The notes under the pieces: generated by a model
Told to the model about the DNA's origin: nothing
The model's database searches: none
Seen by the model: only the letters and a program-made list of their open reading frames with translations
Shown: positions 35,933 to 43,930 of the stretch, one piece after another
How the letters are laid out: the number at the start of each line of letters is the position of its first letter
How positions within the stretch are numbered: the first letter of the stretch is position 1
Program-made: the position numbers and the translations under genes
Source of the DNA: Thalassococcus halodurans
GTDB lineage: Bacteria; Pseudomonadota; Alphaproteobacteria; Rhodobacterales; Rhodobacteraceae
Assembly: GCF_900108225.1 (NCBI RefSeq)
Contig: NZ_FNUZ01000005.1
Coordinates: 1 to 64,000 of the forward strand
Reading direction: 5' to 3'
DNA length: 64,000 nt

Positions 35933-36456
35933 AGATGCCCCAAAACGACGGCCAGCGTATCTTCTATCGCCCCGTCGTTCGACACGTTGATCACCCCGAC
36001 ACCTTGTGGAATTTCCGCATCAGCACGACCAAGCCGCGCGGCGATGCCCTCGGGCGTTTCCCGCCCGCGCTGCTCCAGACGCAGGCGCAAGATTTCGGCG
36101 CTTGCTGTGACGTTAAAGACGACCATGTCGGGAAACACGCGACGCGCCTCGGGCAGCATGGCGCGTGACAGGTTGGCAACCATATCCTGCCCCATAGCCA
36201 ACTGATCAAGAACCGCTCGCGGCACGCCATAGTGCAACCCGTGCGACTGCCACGTCATGCAAAAGGCCCCGCTGGCTTTCGCATCCAGAAAATCATCCTC
36301 GGTCATAAGGATCTGGGGTTCGCTGCCATCGTCATGTGGCCGCGTGATGGCCCGCTTCACCCATGCGATTTCGGGCCGTGCCCTAAAAAGCGCCGCGATC
36401 ACGCTGTCTTTCCCGACACCGGACGGGCCGACAAATATGATCATCCGGCCTGTCAT
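35914..36456 (-). CDS. phnN: Ribose 1,5-bisphosphate phosphokinase
   Basis: About 180 residues from MTGRMIIFVGPSGVGKDSVI; the longer frame begins at 36495. The P-loop GPSGVGKDS, the guanylate-kinase-like RAITRPHDDGSEPQ segment and the lid region RLEQRGRETPEGIAARLGR are clear. It converts ribose 1,5-bisphosphate to PRPP, the last step of the C-P lyase route. It points toward DUF1045 on the opposite strand. Confidence 0.93.
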   Translation of the reverse strand: MTGRMIIFVGPSGVGKDSVIAALFRARPEIAWVKRAITRPHDDGSEPQILMTEDDFLDAKASGAFCMTWQSHGLHYGVPRAVLDQLAMGQDMVANLSRAMLPEARRVFPDMVVFNVTASAEILRLRLEQRGRETPEGIAARLGRADAEIPQGVGVINVSNDGAIEDTLAVVLGHLHPEKV

Positions 36457-36575
36457 CGGCCCCGACCCTGACGCGCTGAGCGGCCTATTTCGCACCCATG
36501 CTTTGTTTGAAAGCGTGGATATGCAAAGCTGTCTTCATTCAGAAAACAAGGCCATTTGTTCATAGGATGTGGATC

Positions 36576-36755
36576 ATGGAATATTACGTGATGTTGTTTG
36601 TGCTGGTCTTCGTGTTCGCCTTTGCGGTGCTGAACCGGATACTTGGCGGATCGCGGCGCGGCGATGATGGTAGCAGCTATAGCGACGGCGGCAGCTGGTT
36701 TTCGGGCTGGGGCGACGGCTGTGGAGGCGATGGCGGCGGGGATGGCGGCGACTAG
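36576..36755 (+). CDS. Small membrane protein with Gly/Asp-rich tail (59 aa)
   Basis: 59 residues from ATG 36576, with AGGA eight bases upstream; a longer frame from 36498 has no good site. One hydrophobic helix (YYVMLFVLVFVFAFAVLNRI, residues 3-22) is followed by a soluble tail that ends GDGCGGDGGGDGGD. The final nine residues are identical to the end of the protein encoded at 37720. The function is unknown; the tail could bind metal ions or be unstructured. No named family is recognised. Confidence 0.6.
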   Translation: MEYYVMLFVLVFVFAFAVLNRILGGSRRGDDGSSYSDGGSWFSGWGDGCGGDGGGDGGD

Positions 36756-36758
36756 GCC
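36741..36758 (+). repeat. Inverted repeat copy 1 (GD-tail end)
   Basis: GATGGCGGCGACTAGGCC, covering the last codons and stop of the 59-aa gene. The same 18 bases occur on the minus strand at 37717-37734. Confidence 0.8.
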
Positions 36759-36944
36759 CACCATTCGGCCTTCCTGCGAACGGCAATAATCCTGCCCCCT
36801 CGGCCCAAGACCGCCCTGCTGCCACTCAGTTTCTTTGAAATCGATGCATTCCATAGCAATCTCGACTCGGCCAATTACTATACAACTATACAAATATGAA
36901 AATTTGCTTTAGGTCCAGCAAAAGATTTGCCACAAGGTTTCGCT

Positions 36945-37661
36945 ATGCCTTCGGACCGCAAAACACCCCTTTGGGAATCCATCGCAAACGACCTGCGCGG
37001 CGCGATCGCGGCGGGGCACTACAAGCCGGGCGACAAGCTTCCGACCGAGGCCGAACTGGCCGCGCGCTTTGGCGTCAATCGCCATACGGTGCGTCAGGCG
37101 CTGTCCCATCTGATTGATGCCAAGATCGCCCATTCACGGCGCGGCGCGGGGACCTTTGTTCTGGCCAAACCTACGGAATACCCCATCGGCAAGCGGGTGC
37201 GTTTTCACCAGAACATCACCGCGTCAGGCCAGCGCCCGACCAAGTCGCATCTGTCCATCGAAACTCGCGCCTGTGACGCATCCGAGGCTCGGCTGCTGCA
37301 ACTTGAAACAGGCGCGCCTGTGGTCGTCAGCACCGGTATATCACTGGCCGATGCCCTGCCTGTCGCGATGTTTCAAAGCACCTACCCCGCAGATCGCCTG
37401 CCCGGATTTGCTGGCGCATTGGCCGCCCATTCCAGCGTGACCAAAGCCTTGGAAGCATGCGGTGTGACCGACTACACCCGCGCCTCGACACGCATCTCGG
37501 CCACCGCTGCCACCGCAACCCAAGCCGCCGCGCTACAAATCGCCCAAGGTGCGCCGCTGGTCTTTTCGACGTCGGTCAACGTGGATGATCAGGGCACGCC
37601 GGTTGAGTTCGGCAAAACATGGTTTCCCGGCGACCGCGTTACACTGACGTTTGATGAGTAA
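36945..37661 (+). CDS. phnF: PhnF-type GntR/HutC transcriptional regulator
   Basis: 238 residues from ATG 36945 (MPSDRKTPLWESIAND) with an AAGG site; a TTG at 36927 would add six residues. The winged helix is KLPTEAELAARFGVNRHTVR (residues about 32-51), followed by RRGAGTFV and a UTRA effector domain (about 80-235). It matches PhnF regulators of phosphonate uptake and C-P lyase genes. It lies next to phnN, phnM and the 2H gene, its probable targets, and between two GD-tail small genes. Confidence 0.88.
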   Translation: MPSDRKTPLWESIANDLRGAIAAGHYKPGDKLPTEAELAARFGVNRHTVRQALSHLIDAKIAHSRRGAGTFVLAKPTEYPIGKRVRFHQNITASGQRPTKSHLSIETRACDASEARLLQLETGAPVVVSTGISLADALPVAMFQSTYPADRLPGFAGALAAHSSVTKALEACGVTDYTRASTRISATAATATQAAALQIAQGAPLVFSTSVNVDDQGTPVEFGKTWFPGDRVTLTFDE

Positions 37662-37716
37662 ACGGGGCAGACAGCCCTACGCGGAGCACTGGAAAATCGG
37701 TAAGTGGATCAAATGA

Positions 37717-37734
37717 GGCCTAGTCGCCGCCATC
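37717..37734 (-). repeat. Inverted repeat copy 2 (GD-tail end)
   Basis: Reverse complement of the 18 bases at 36741-36758, at the 3' end of the 84-aa minus-strand gene. The two copies bracket phnF in opposite orientation, about 960 bases apart. Confidence 0.8.
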
Positions 37735-37974
37735 GCCCCCACCATCACCGCTGGAACCATCGACATACCATTCGCCGCCTTTTTTCTCTGGGTGCGTGCG
37801 GGATGTCCGTTCAGTGCCATCAAAGTCGGTCCAGACATAGGTGCCATCGTCCCTCCGACGCAGACTGTCACGACGTTTATGCTTACGGCGCGCATCCCAA
37901 GCAGCGTAAGCGACAATCACACCAAAAATAATGTAATAAAGTACTTCTAAAGCGCCCAAAATCTGCCTCTGCAT
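37720..37974 (-). CDS. Small membrane protein with Gly/Asp-rich tail (84 aa)
   Basis: 84 residues. One hydrophobic helix (ALEVLYYIIFGVIVAYAAW, residues 8-26), then a basic stretch (ARRKHKRRDSLRRRDD), a WTDFDGTERTSRTHPEKKG middle and the end SSGDGGGDGGD. The positive-inside rule puts the tail in the cytoplasm. The final residues and their DNA match the 59-aa gene upstream of phnF. No function is recognised. The frame is supported by composition and by the shared tail. Confidence 0.6.
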   Translation of the reverse strand: MQRQILGALEVLYYIIFGVIVAYAAWDARRKHKRRDSLRRRDDGTYVWTDFDGTERTSRTHPEKKGGEWYVDGSSGDGGGDGGD

Positions 37975-38085
37975 TTACTAAAGGCCTTATTCGCGAAAGC
38001 CTGACATATGCGACCCAGAAGAAAAAAGTGCATTGGTCGAAATGACAGGAATTCGATCAACCAAACAGACACAACCACCTGCGAT

Positions 38086-38159
38086 TTATCCACAAACTTA
38101 CCCACAGGGCGAAAGTTACCCACAGCCTGCATATTGAACAACTTGGGTCTTTCTCCACA
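38086..38159 (+). promoter_or_regulatory. Cluster of four DnaA-box-like sequences
   Basis: TTATCCACA at 38086-38094 is the perfect consensus DnaA box. TTACCCACA follows at 38098-38106 and again at 38116-38124, and TTCTCCACA at 38151-38159, all on the same strand within 74 bases. An A+T-rich stretch (about 38160-38230) follows. The gene-free interval 37975-38316 holds nothing else recognisable. It may be a DnaA-binding control site for ybjN-proC, a titration site, or part of a replication origin. Confidence 0.65.
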
Positions 38160-38316
38160 ACTTATTGCGTGTTTCACAAAAATATCGCTTTACAGAATGC
38201 CCCTACCACATGCACCATATCTAGTAAGGACAGCGGAAATCCCCGCTGATCCTAGAGCAGGCACCTAGCCTTTGGGGACGCTGCCAGTCCCTCGGCTAAA
38301 AGAAAAGAGGTGGCGC

Positions 38317-38817
38317 ATGGCACTGTCCGAGCAGTATCTCGAAGAAGACATTCACCCCATCGACATCGTCGAACACATTGCCAATCATCACGATTGGGAT
38401 TTCGACCGTATCGGCGACGATCAGATCGCAATGGCTGTAGAAGGCCAGTGGCGGACCTATTCGATCACGTTGGCGTGGTGTGCATATGACGAAACGCTTC
38501 GTCTGATCTGTACCTTTGAAATGGAGCCTCCGGAAGACACACTTCCAGCGCTGTACGACGGGTTGAACCGCGTCAACGACCAGTGCTGGGCCGGTTCGTT
38601 TTCCTACTGGACCGACCAGAAACTGATGGTCTACCGCTACGGTCTGGTTCTGGCGGGTGGTCAGGTGGCCAGCCCCGATCAGATCGACACGATGATCAAC
38701 GCAGCAGTTCTGTCGGCTGAACGCTACTACCCCGCGTTCCAGTTGATCTGCTGGGGCAACCGCCCCCCGAAAGAGGCGATGCAGATCGCGATTGCCGAAG
38801 CGTACGGCACCGCCTGA
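38317..38817 (+). CDS. YbjN-domain protein
   Basis: 166 residues from ATG 38317 with AAGAGG site; the longer frame from 38272 adds poorly fitting residues. YbjN-fold features are the paired sheet-helix units SITLAWCAYDETLRLICTFE and KLMVYRYGLVLAGGQVASPDQI and a type III chaperone-like overall layout. In this order group it lies directly upstream of proC. A chaperone or stress-related role is proposed for the family; none is shown. It is preceded by the DnaA-box cluster. Confidence 0.82.
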   Translation: MALSEQYLEEDIHPIDIVEHIANHHDWDFDRIGDDQIAMAVEGQWRTYSITLAWCAYDETLRLICTFEMEPPEDTLPALYDGLNRVNDQCWAGSFSYWTDQKLMVYRYGLVLAGGQVASPDQIDTMINAAVLSAERYYPAFQLICWGNRPPKEAMQIAIAEAYGTA

Positions 38818-38940
38818 TCACAGGCGTTACAAGAGTATGTCCGCGCCCCTTTGATACGGGGCGGGTCAGGCCGCGACCCTTGCAGCCCGCTTTCATGCCG
38901 CGTAACGCTTGATCCAAGCGACAAACGGCAGGAGGCACAG

Positions 38941-39756
38941 ATGCAAGACAGCGATATCGCCCATCGGGGACTTGTCCTTTTGGGATGCGGCAAGATGGGC
39001 TCGGCCATGTTGGCCGGTTGGCTGGAACGGGGATTACCCGCCAGCAGCGTCTGGGTCTCGGACCCTAATCCGTCAGACTGGCTTAAGGCACAGGGCATTC
39101 ACCTGAACACCGATTTGCCTGCCTCGCCCGCGATTGTTCTGGTCGCCGTCAAACCGCAAATCATGAAGGCGGCCCTGCCCAGCATGGCGCATATGGCGCA
39201 CAGCGACACAGTGTTCCTGTCCGTCGCGGCAGGCATCCCGATTGCGGGCTTCGAAGACCTGCTTGGCGATGACACGCCCATCATCCGCGCAATGCCCAAC
39301 ACCCCCGCCGCCATTGCCCAAGGCATCACCGCCATCATCGGCAACGCCCGCACCACAGACGCACAACTAGATCAGGCCGAGCTGCTGTTGTCCGCCGTCG
39401 GTCAGGTCGTGCGGCTTGAGGATGAGGCACAGATGGATGCCGTCACCGGCCTGTCCGGTTCGGGCCCGGCCTATGTCTTTCACATGATCGAATGCATGGC
39501 CGCGGCAGGCGAGGCACAGGGATTGTCGGCAGAGCTGTCGATGAAACTGGCCATGGCCACGGTCGCCGGTGCTGGCGCGCTGGCGATGCAGTCTGATGAC
39601 AGCCCCGAACAGTTGCGGATCAACGTGACCTCGCCCAACGGCACCACACAGGCGGGGCTTGAGGTGTTGATGAACACGGACAATGGCCTGCCCGATCTTA
39701 TGCGCAAAACCGTGGCGGCAGCGGCGAACCGGTCCAAGGAACTGGCCAATGGCTGA
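38941..39756 (+). CDS. proC: Pyrroline-5-carboxylate reductase
   Basis: 271 residues from ATG 38941. NAD(P)-binding GCGKMGSAMLAGWLERG (residues about 15-31), AVKPQIMK, RAMPNTPAAIAQGITA, and the signature GLSGSGPAYVFHMIEC with the NVTSPNGTTQAGLEVL loop are all present. It performs the last step of proline synthesis. Its end overlaps csaA by eight bases, showing translational coupling with the tRNA-binding gene. Confidence 0.97.
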   Translation: MQDSDIAHRGLVLLGCGKMGSAMLAGWLERGLPASSVWVSDPNPSDWLKAQGIHLNTDLPASPAIVLVAVKPQIMKAALPSMAHMAHSDTVFLSVAAGIPIAGFEDLLGDDTPIIRAMPNTPAAIAQGITAIIGNARTTDAQLDQAELLLSAVGQVVRLEDEAQMDAVTGLSGSGPAYVFHMIECMAAAGEAQGLSAELSMKLAMATVAGAGALAMQSDDSPEQLRINVTSPNGTTQAGLEVLMNTDNGLPDLMRKTVAAAANRSKELANG

Positions 39757-40087
39757 GATCAGCTTTGACGACTTTCTAAAGGTCGACATACGCGCGGGCA
39801 CCGTTGTCCGCGCTGAACCCTTCCCCGAGGCCCGCAAACCCGCGATCAAGCTCTGGATCGATTTCGGCCCTGAGATCGGGGAAAAGAAGACATCGGCCCA
39901 GATCACGGCGCACTACACGCCCGAAACGCTGGTTGGTCGTCAGGTCATGGCCGTCGTGAACTTTCCGCCCCGCCAGATCGGGCCGTTCATGTCCGAGGTC
40001 CTGACCCTTGGCTGTTCTGACGAAGACGGCGGAGTCGTGCTGCTGTCGCCGGATCAAACGGTGCCGAACGGATCACGGATGCATTGA
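39749..40087 (+). CDS. csaA: CsaA-type tRNA-binding domain protein
   Basis: 112 residues from MAEISFDDFLKVDIRAGTVVR. The OB-fold tRNA-binding (EMAP-II-like) pattern runs through DIRAGTVVRAEPFPEARKPA, KKTSAQIT, VNFPPRQIGPFMSEVL and the closing LLSPDQTVPNGSRMH. This is the short single-domain CsaA form, about 110 residues, known as a dimeric tRNA-binding protein with proposed export-chaperone activity. It is coupled to proC by an eight-base overlap. Confidence 0.92.
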   Translation: MAEISFDDFLKVDIRAGTVVRAEPFPEARKPAIKLWIDFGPEIGEKKTSAQITAHYTPETLVGRQVMAVVNFPPRQIGPFMSEVLTLGCSDEDGGVVLLSPDQTVPNGSRMH

Positions 40088-40153
40088 CGCTGCGGCGCGT
40101 CTTGACCTTAGGTCCATGTTTGCGGTTTGGTCGATAGACCTTTGGAGGCAGAC

Positions 40154-41272
40154 ATGCATCAACCAGCGATCACCGGCAGCGGCGTTTTCACGCCCGAGAA
40201 CATCATCACCAATGACGAACTCGTGGCGTCCTATAACGCCCATGCCGATCTGTTCAATGAAACCCATGCAGACGAGATTGCCGCTGGTACGGTTGAGGCG
40301 AAACCGCACTCCAGCTCGGATTTCATCTTTTCCGCATCGGGCATTGAGCAGCGCTATGTGATGGAAAAAGAGGGCGTGCTGGACCCAGCCCGCATGTACC
40401 CGAATTTTGCCCCACGCTCTGATGAAGAACTGTCCATCATGGCCGAGATCGGCGTGAAGGCCTGCCAGATCGCGCTGGAAAACGCAGGCCGCGAAGCTGA
40501 AGGCGTTGATCTGATTATCTGCGCCGCATCGAACCACGAACGCGCCTACCCCGCGATTGCGATCGAAATCCAGCAGGCGCTTGGGGCCGGTGGCTTTGCC
40601 TTTGATATGAACGTTGCCTGTTCGTCGGCCACATTCGGTATTCAGGCCGCCGCTGACATGATCCGCTCCGGCAGCGTCCGCCGGGCGATTGTTGTGTCGC
40701 CTGAAATCACTTCGGGCCATCTGGAATGGCGTGACCGTGACTGCCACTTCATCTTTGGCGATGTGGCGACGGCTGTGGTTCTGGAACGGGCCGAGGATGC
40801 GCAGGGCGCGCATTTCGTCGTGCATTCAACGCGCTGCGGCACCCAGTTTTCCAACAACATCCGCAACAACAACGGCTTCCTGCGTCGCACGCACAACCAG
40901 ATGGAAGACCGCCGCGACATGCAGTTCATGCAGAACGGCCGCAAGGTGTTCAAAGAGGTTCTGCCGCTGGTCGCAGGCCACATCGGTGGCCACATGGAAG
41001 AAGAGGGTTGGACCGCAGGCGACCTCAAACGCATGTGGTTGCATCAGGCGAATAAGTCGATGAACGATTTTATCGGCAAAAAGGTTCTGGGCCGCGTGCC
41101 AGAGCCGGAAGAACAGCCGAACATCCTGCAAGACTACGCCAACACGTCATCCGCAGGATCGATCATCGCCTTTGCCAAGCATTCCGATGACCTGAAGCCG
41201 GGCGACAAAGGTGTGATCTGTTCGTTCGGGGCGGGTTATTCCGTCGGCTCGGTTCTGGTGGAACGCGCCTGA
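40154..41272 (+). CDS. Beta-ketoacyl-ACP synthase III-type (FabH-like) enzyme
   Basis: 372 residues with GGAGG site (40144-40148). The thiolase-fold triad is intact: Cys in NVACSSATFG, His in WLHQANKSMN and Asn in YANTSSAGS. At about 370 residues it is longer than the usual 320-residue FabH, matching a second subgroup found beside ordinary fatty-acid genes and thought to shunt medium-chain acyl-CoA into fatty acid synthesis. That role is inferred. The main chain-starting FabH is usually in a plsX operon, not here. Confidence 0.88.
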   Translation: MHQPAITGSGVFTPENIITNDELVASYNAHADLFNETHADEIAAGTVEAKPHSSSDFIFSASGIEQRYVMEKEGVLDPARMYPNFAPRSDEELSIMAEIGVKACQIALENAGREAEGVDLIICAASNHERAYPAIAIEIQQALGAGGFAFDMNVACSSATFGIQAAADMIRSGSVRRAIVVSPEITSGHLEWRDRDCHFIFGDVATAVVLERAEDAQGAHFVVHSTRCGTQFSNNIRNNNGFLRRTHNQMEDRRDMQFMQNGRKVFKEVLPLVAGHIGGHMEEEGWTAGDLKRMWLHQANKSMNDFIGKKVLGRVPEPEEQPNILQDYANTSSAGSIIAFAKHSDDLKPGDKGVICSFGAGYSVGSVLVERA

Positions 41273-41511
41273 GGATTTCCCAAGCGCCCCAAAGGTAAGG
41301 TATTCCAGCGCCCTTCCTGCGAAAGCGATGTACTCGGTTACCCCAATAGTGGTCCCTCAGTTTTTTGACCAATCGGTTAATTGAGCAAATTAAATCACAC
41401 GTATTAAATATGTGGGAAATCGAATAAAAAATTAAGCCATTCAATTAACAGCCAATATACTGCTGATATTCGATCTATTCCGAAAACAATTTCATCGGAT
41501 ATTCGCTGATA

Positions 41512-42090
41512 TCAATCCGACACCTCTTCGCGCCAATGTTTTCGGCACAGGCTAACGTAGGTTTCGTTGCCGCCGATCTGCACCTGATCGCCGTCTTTCA
41601 TCACTTTGCCGTTTTCGTCATGGCGCACCACCATCGTGGCCTTGCGACCACAGTGGCAAATTGTGCGGACCTCACGCATGTCATCAGCCAGCGCCAGAAG
41701 CGCAGAAGATCCCGGAAACAGCTTGCCCTGAAAATCGACGCGCAGGCCATAACACATCACAGGCACGCCCAGATCGTCTGCCACCCGCGCCAGTTGCCAG
41801 ACCTGTTCTTCGGTTAGAAACTGCGCTTCGTCCACGAATACACAGGCCAAAGGCCCCTGCCCGACGCGTTCACCGATCCGGTTGAACAATTCTGTGGTGC
41901 TGTCAAAGGTTTCCGCATCGCGCCCCAAACCGATCCGCGACCCGATCCGGCCCGTTCCCGCACGTGAATCGAAAGACGCCGTCAGCAGCATCACAGCCAT
42001 CCCGCGTTCTTCGTAGTTATGTGCCGCCTGAAGCAACAGGGTCGATTTCCCTGCGTTCATCGTGGAGTACATGAAGTAAAGCTTTGCCAT
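41512..42090 (-). CDS. tdk: Thymidine kinase
   Basis: 192 residues from MAKLYFMYSTMNAGKSTLLL; the frame extends to 42114. Walker A is MNAGKST, the Walker B-like CVFVDEAQFLTEEQV follows, and the zinc ligands are CHC near residue 145 and CRKH near the C terminus. It phosphorylates thymidine in the salvage pathway. About 240 A+T-rich bases separate its 3' end from fabH without further genes. Confidence 0.96.
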   Translation of the reverse strand: MAKLYFMYSTMNAGKSTLLLQAAHNYEERGMAVMLLTASFDSRAGTGRIGSRIGLGRDAETFDSTTELFNRIGERVGQGPLACVFVDEAQFLTEEQVWQLARVADDLGVPVMCYGLRVDFQGKLFPGSSALLALADDMREVRTICHCGRKATMVVRHDENGKVMKDGDQVQIGGNETYVSLCRKHWREEVSD

Positions 42091-42272
42091 GGTGTTCTGA
42101 TGCACGACCCGCAAAACAAGAGCAAGGCTGTGAAATTAAAGTTTTTCTTTCACTCTTGTTTTGGAATAATTAGAAGACTTTCCAAACGTCAGACACTAAA
42201 CACCATAGAAGTCCGAAACGTCCGCTGCTAATAAGCGAAACGAAATGGGCCACACCCCAATAAGGAGTGACA

Positions 42273-42737
42273 ATGTCGCAGGTCGGCAGGTATTTGAAAA
42301 AACATACAGAAGCACTCGTGAAAGACGTGGGCATTGAAGCCGCTTGTGAATTGACCGGCAAATCCAAAGCAACTCTGGGACGGTATTATTCGCCCCACGA
42401 TGAGCATGCAGAACGGTTCATGCCCGTTGATGCGGTGGCAGCACTCGAAGCGGCCGCGTCCTTCCCGCATGTGTCTGTGGCGCTGGCCGAACTGGGTGGT
42501 TTCGAACTGGACGTGACCGCGTCGCGACGGAATGAGCAGACGACCGTCAAAGGCGACGTGAACGAAGACGTCATCCGCCTGTCGCGCCGCTTTGCCATGC
42601 TGATGACCGAATATCATGCCTCGATCACCGACGGCACGATTACGGCGAACGAAGCGCAGCGTATTCTGAAAGAAACGGTCGCGCTACAAAAGGTCCTGAT
42701 CGACATCAAGCTGCATCTGGATCATGCCGAGCCCTGA
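42273..42737 (+). CDS. CII-like putative DNA-binding regulator
   Basis: 154 residues from ATG 42273, which has a near-perfect AAGGAG site (42262-42267); the GTG at 42267 is unlikely. A helix-turn-helix-like segment (GIEAACELTGKSKATLGRYY, residues 20-39) resembles phage CII-type regulators, and the C-terminal half (about 100-150) is a long amphipathic helix suited to oligomerisation. The function is unproven. Its last 14 bases overlap the LuxR-type gene, so the two are co-translated. Confidence 0.6.
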   Translation: MSQVGRYLKKHTEALVKDVGIEAACELTGKSKATLGRYYSPHDEHAERFMPVDAVAALEAAASFPHVSVALAELGGFELDVTASRRNEQTTVKGDVNEDVIRLSRRFAMLMTEYHASITDGTITANEAQRILKETVALQKVLIDIKLHLDHAEP

Positions 42738-43644
42738 GAGCACATTTCCTGCGTGGCGCCAGCCCGGCGTCACGGATGGACATGTGCCCGAACTTTTACA
42801 GACCACGCTGCGCGAACTGGATCTGGCAAAAACCAGCAAGGAAGTCTGGGCGACCATCCTACAGTTGGGAACGACTGTGCGACTTCCCCACGTGGATCTG
42901 GTCTATAAAGCACCCCACCAAGCAGATCGGGCCGCCAACGTATGGAAGAACTACAATTCCGACTGGCTTGATCGCGCGTTTGACACGTTGCATCACTGCC
43001 CCTGGACCGAATTCCGCGCGCCCCTGACCCAAGGGCTGACGCCACGCCTTGCGGGCCAGCAATTTCTGGACAACCACACCAAAATAACCGCCCCTTTAGT
43101 AAGCGCCTATGAGGCCGCCGCCAGCAATGGCCTGACCTCAAGTTTTGTGGTGCCGGTCAGCATGCATGCGCCGCCTTACAAGGGCACCCTGTCATTTAGT
43201 GGTGACGCATCGCGGCGCGAGACACTGGCCATTCTGCGGGCCCATGGCTGGGCCCTGCAAACTGTGGCGCTGGTCGGTTTTACCAAGCTGATCACAACGC
43301 AACTTCGTGAATTCAGCACAGGCGCCAATATCACCGAAAAACAATGCGATATCCTGCGCCTGCTGGGCGAGGGGCTGAAGGATCGTGAAATCGCGGACTG
43401 TCTTGGCGTGACAGTGTCCGCCGTGCGTCAGCGCATGACGTCAATGTCCAGAAATACGGGCCTGCATACCCGCGCTGAACTGGCGGCTCTGGCAATGTCG
43501 CTTGGTTTGCTGGGCGACCCGACACAGCCGCGCGAGGCGGCGGCACCGATCGGCCAGATCGAGCTTAAGACCGCTGCAAAACGCACCAGCGGCTGGGGCA
43601 TTCGACGCCCCAAGCACAGCGCTAACCCGTCCCCCGGAAATTGA
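42724..43644 (+). CDS. LuxR-family regulator with autoinducer-binding-like N terminus
   Basis: 306 residues. Residues about 203-262 form a complete LuxR-type helix-turn-helix (ITEKQCDILRLLGEGLKD, REIADCLGVTVSAVRQRM). The N-terminal 190 residues have the size and alternation of an autoinducer-binding domain (HVDLVYKAPHQADRAANVW, NYNSDWLDRAF), but key ligand residues cannot be confirmed by eye. No luxI-like synthase is nearby, so it would be a LuxR solo. The polar 40-residue C-terminal tail is unusual for the family. It is translationally coupled to the CII-like gene. Confidence 0.8.
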   Translation: MPSPESTFPAWRQPGVTDGHVPELLQTTLRELDLAKTSKEVWATILQLGTTVRLPHVDLVYKAPHQADRAANVWKNYNSDWLDRAFDTLHHCPWTEFRAPLTQGLTPRLAGQQFLDNHTKITAPLVSAYEAAASNGLTSSFVVPVSMHAPPYKGTLSFSGDASRRETLAILRAHGWALQTVALVGFTKLITTQLREFSTGANITEKQCDILRLLGEGLKDREIADCLGVTVSAVRQRMTSMSRNTGLHTRAELAALAMSLGLLGDPTQPREAAAPIGQIELKTAAKRTSGWGIRRPKHSANPSPGN

Positions 43645-43930
43645 AACGGGGCGCCCCAAGGGACGCGCCAACACTCGAAACCACGCTCACCCAAACGGGC
43701 CAAAGTCAAAAGTCTTTCCCGAAGGAAAGAAAAACCGCTACTGGAAGTCCCCGGTCCAAACCTCGACCCGAAAAAGGATCGCGCTCACATAGCGAAAGAT
43801 AAACTTTCGATAGTATTTTGTCTTTAGTTGCAGATACGATCAGACCCGAAACTGGGCTTTTTCGACACAAATTTAGACGAAAACCTGTAATTTCTTATAC
43901 ATTCAAGCCCGAAAATGTCTCGGATTAGCG

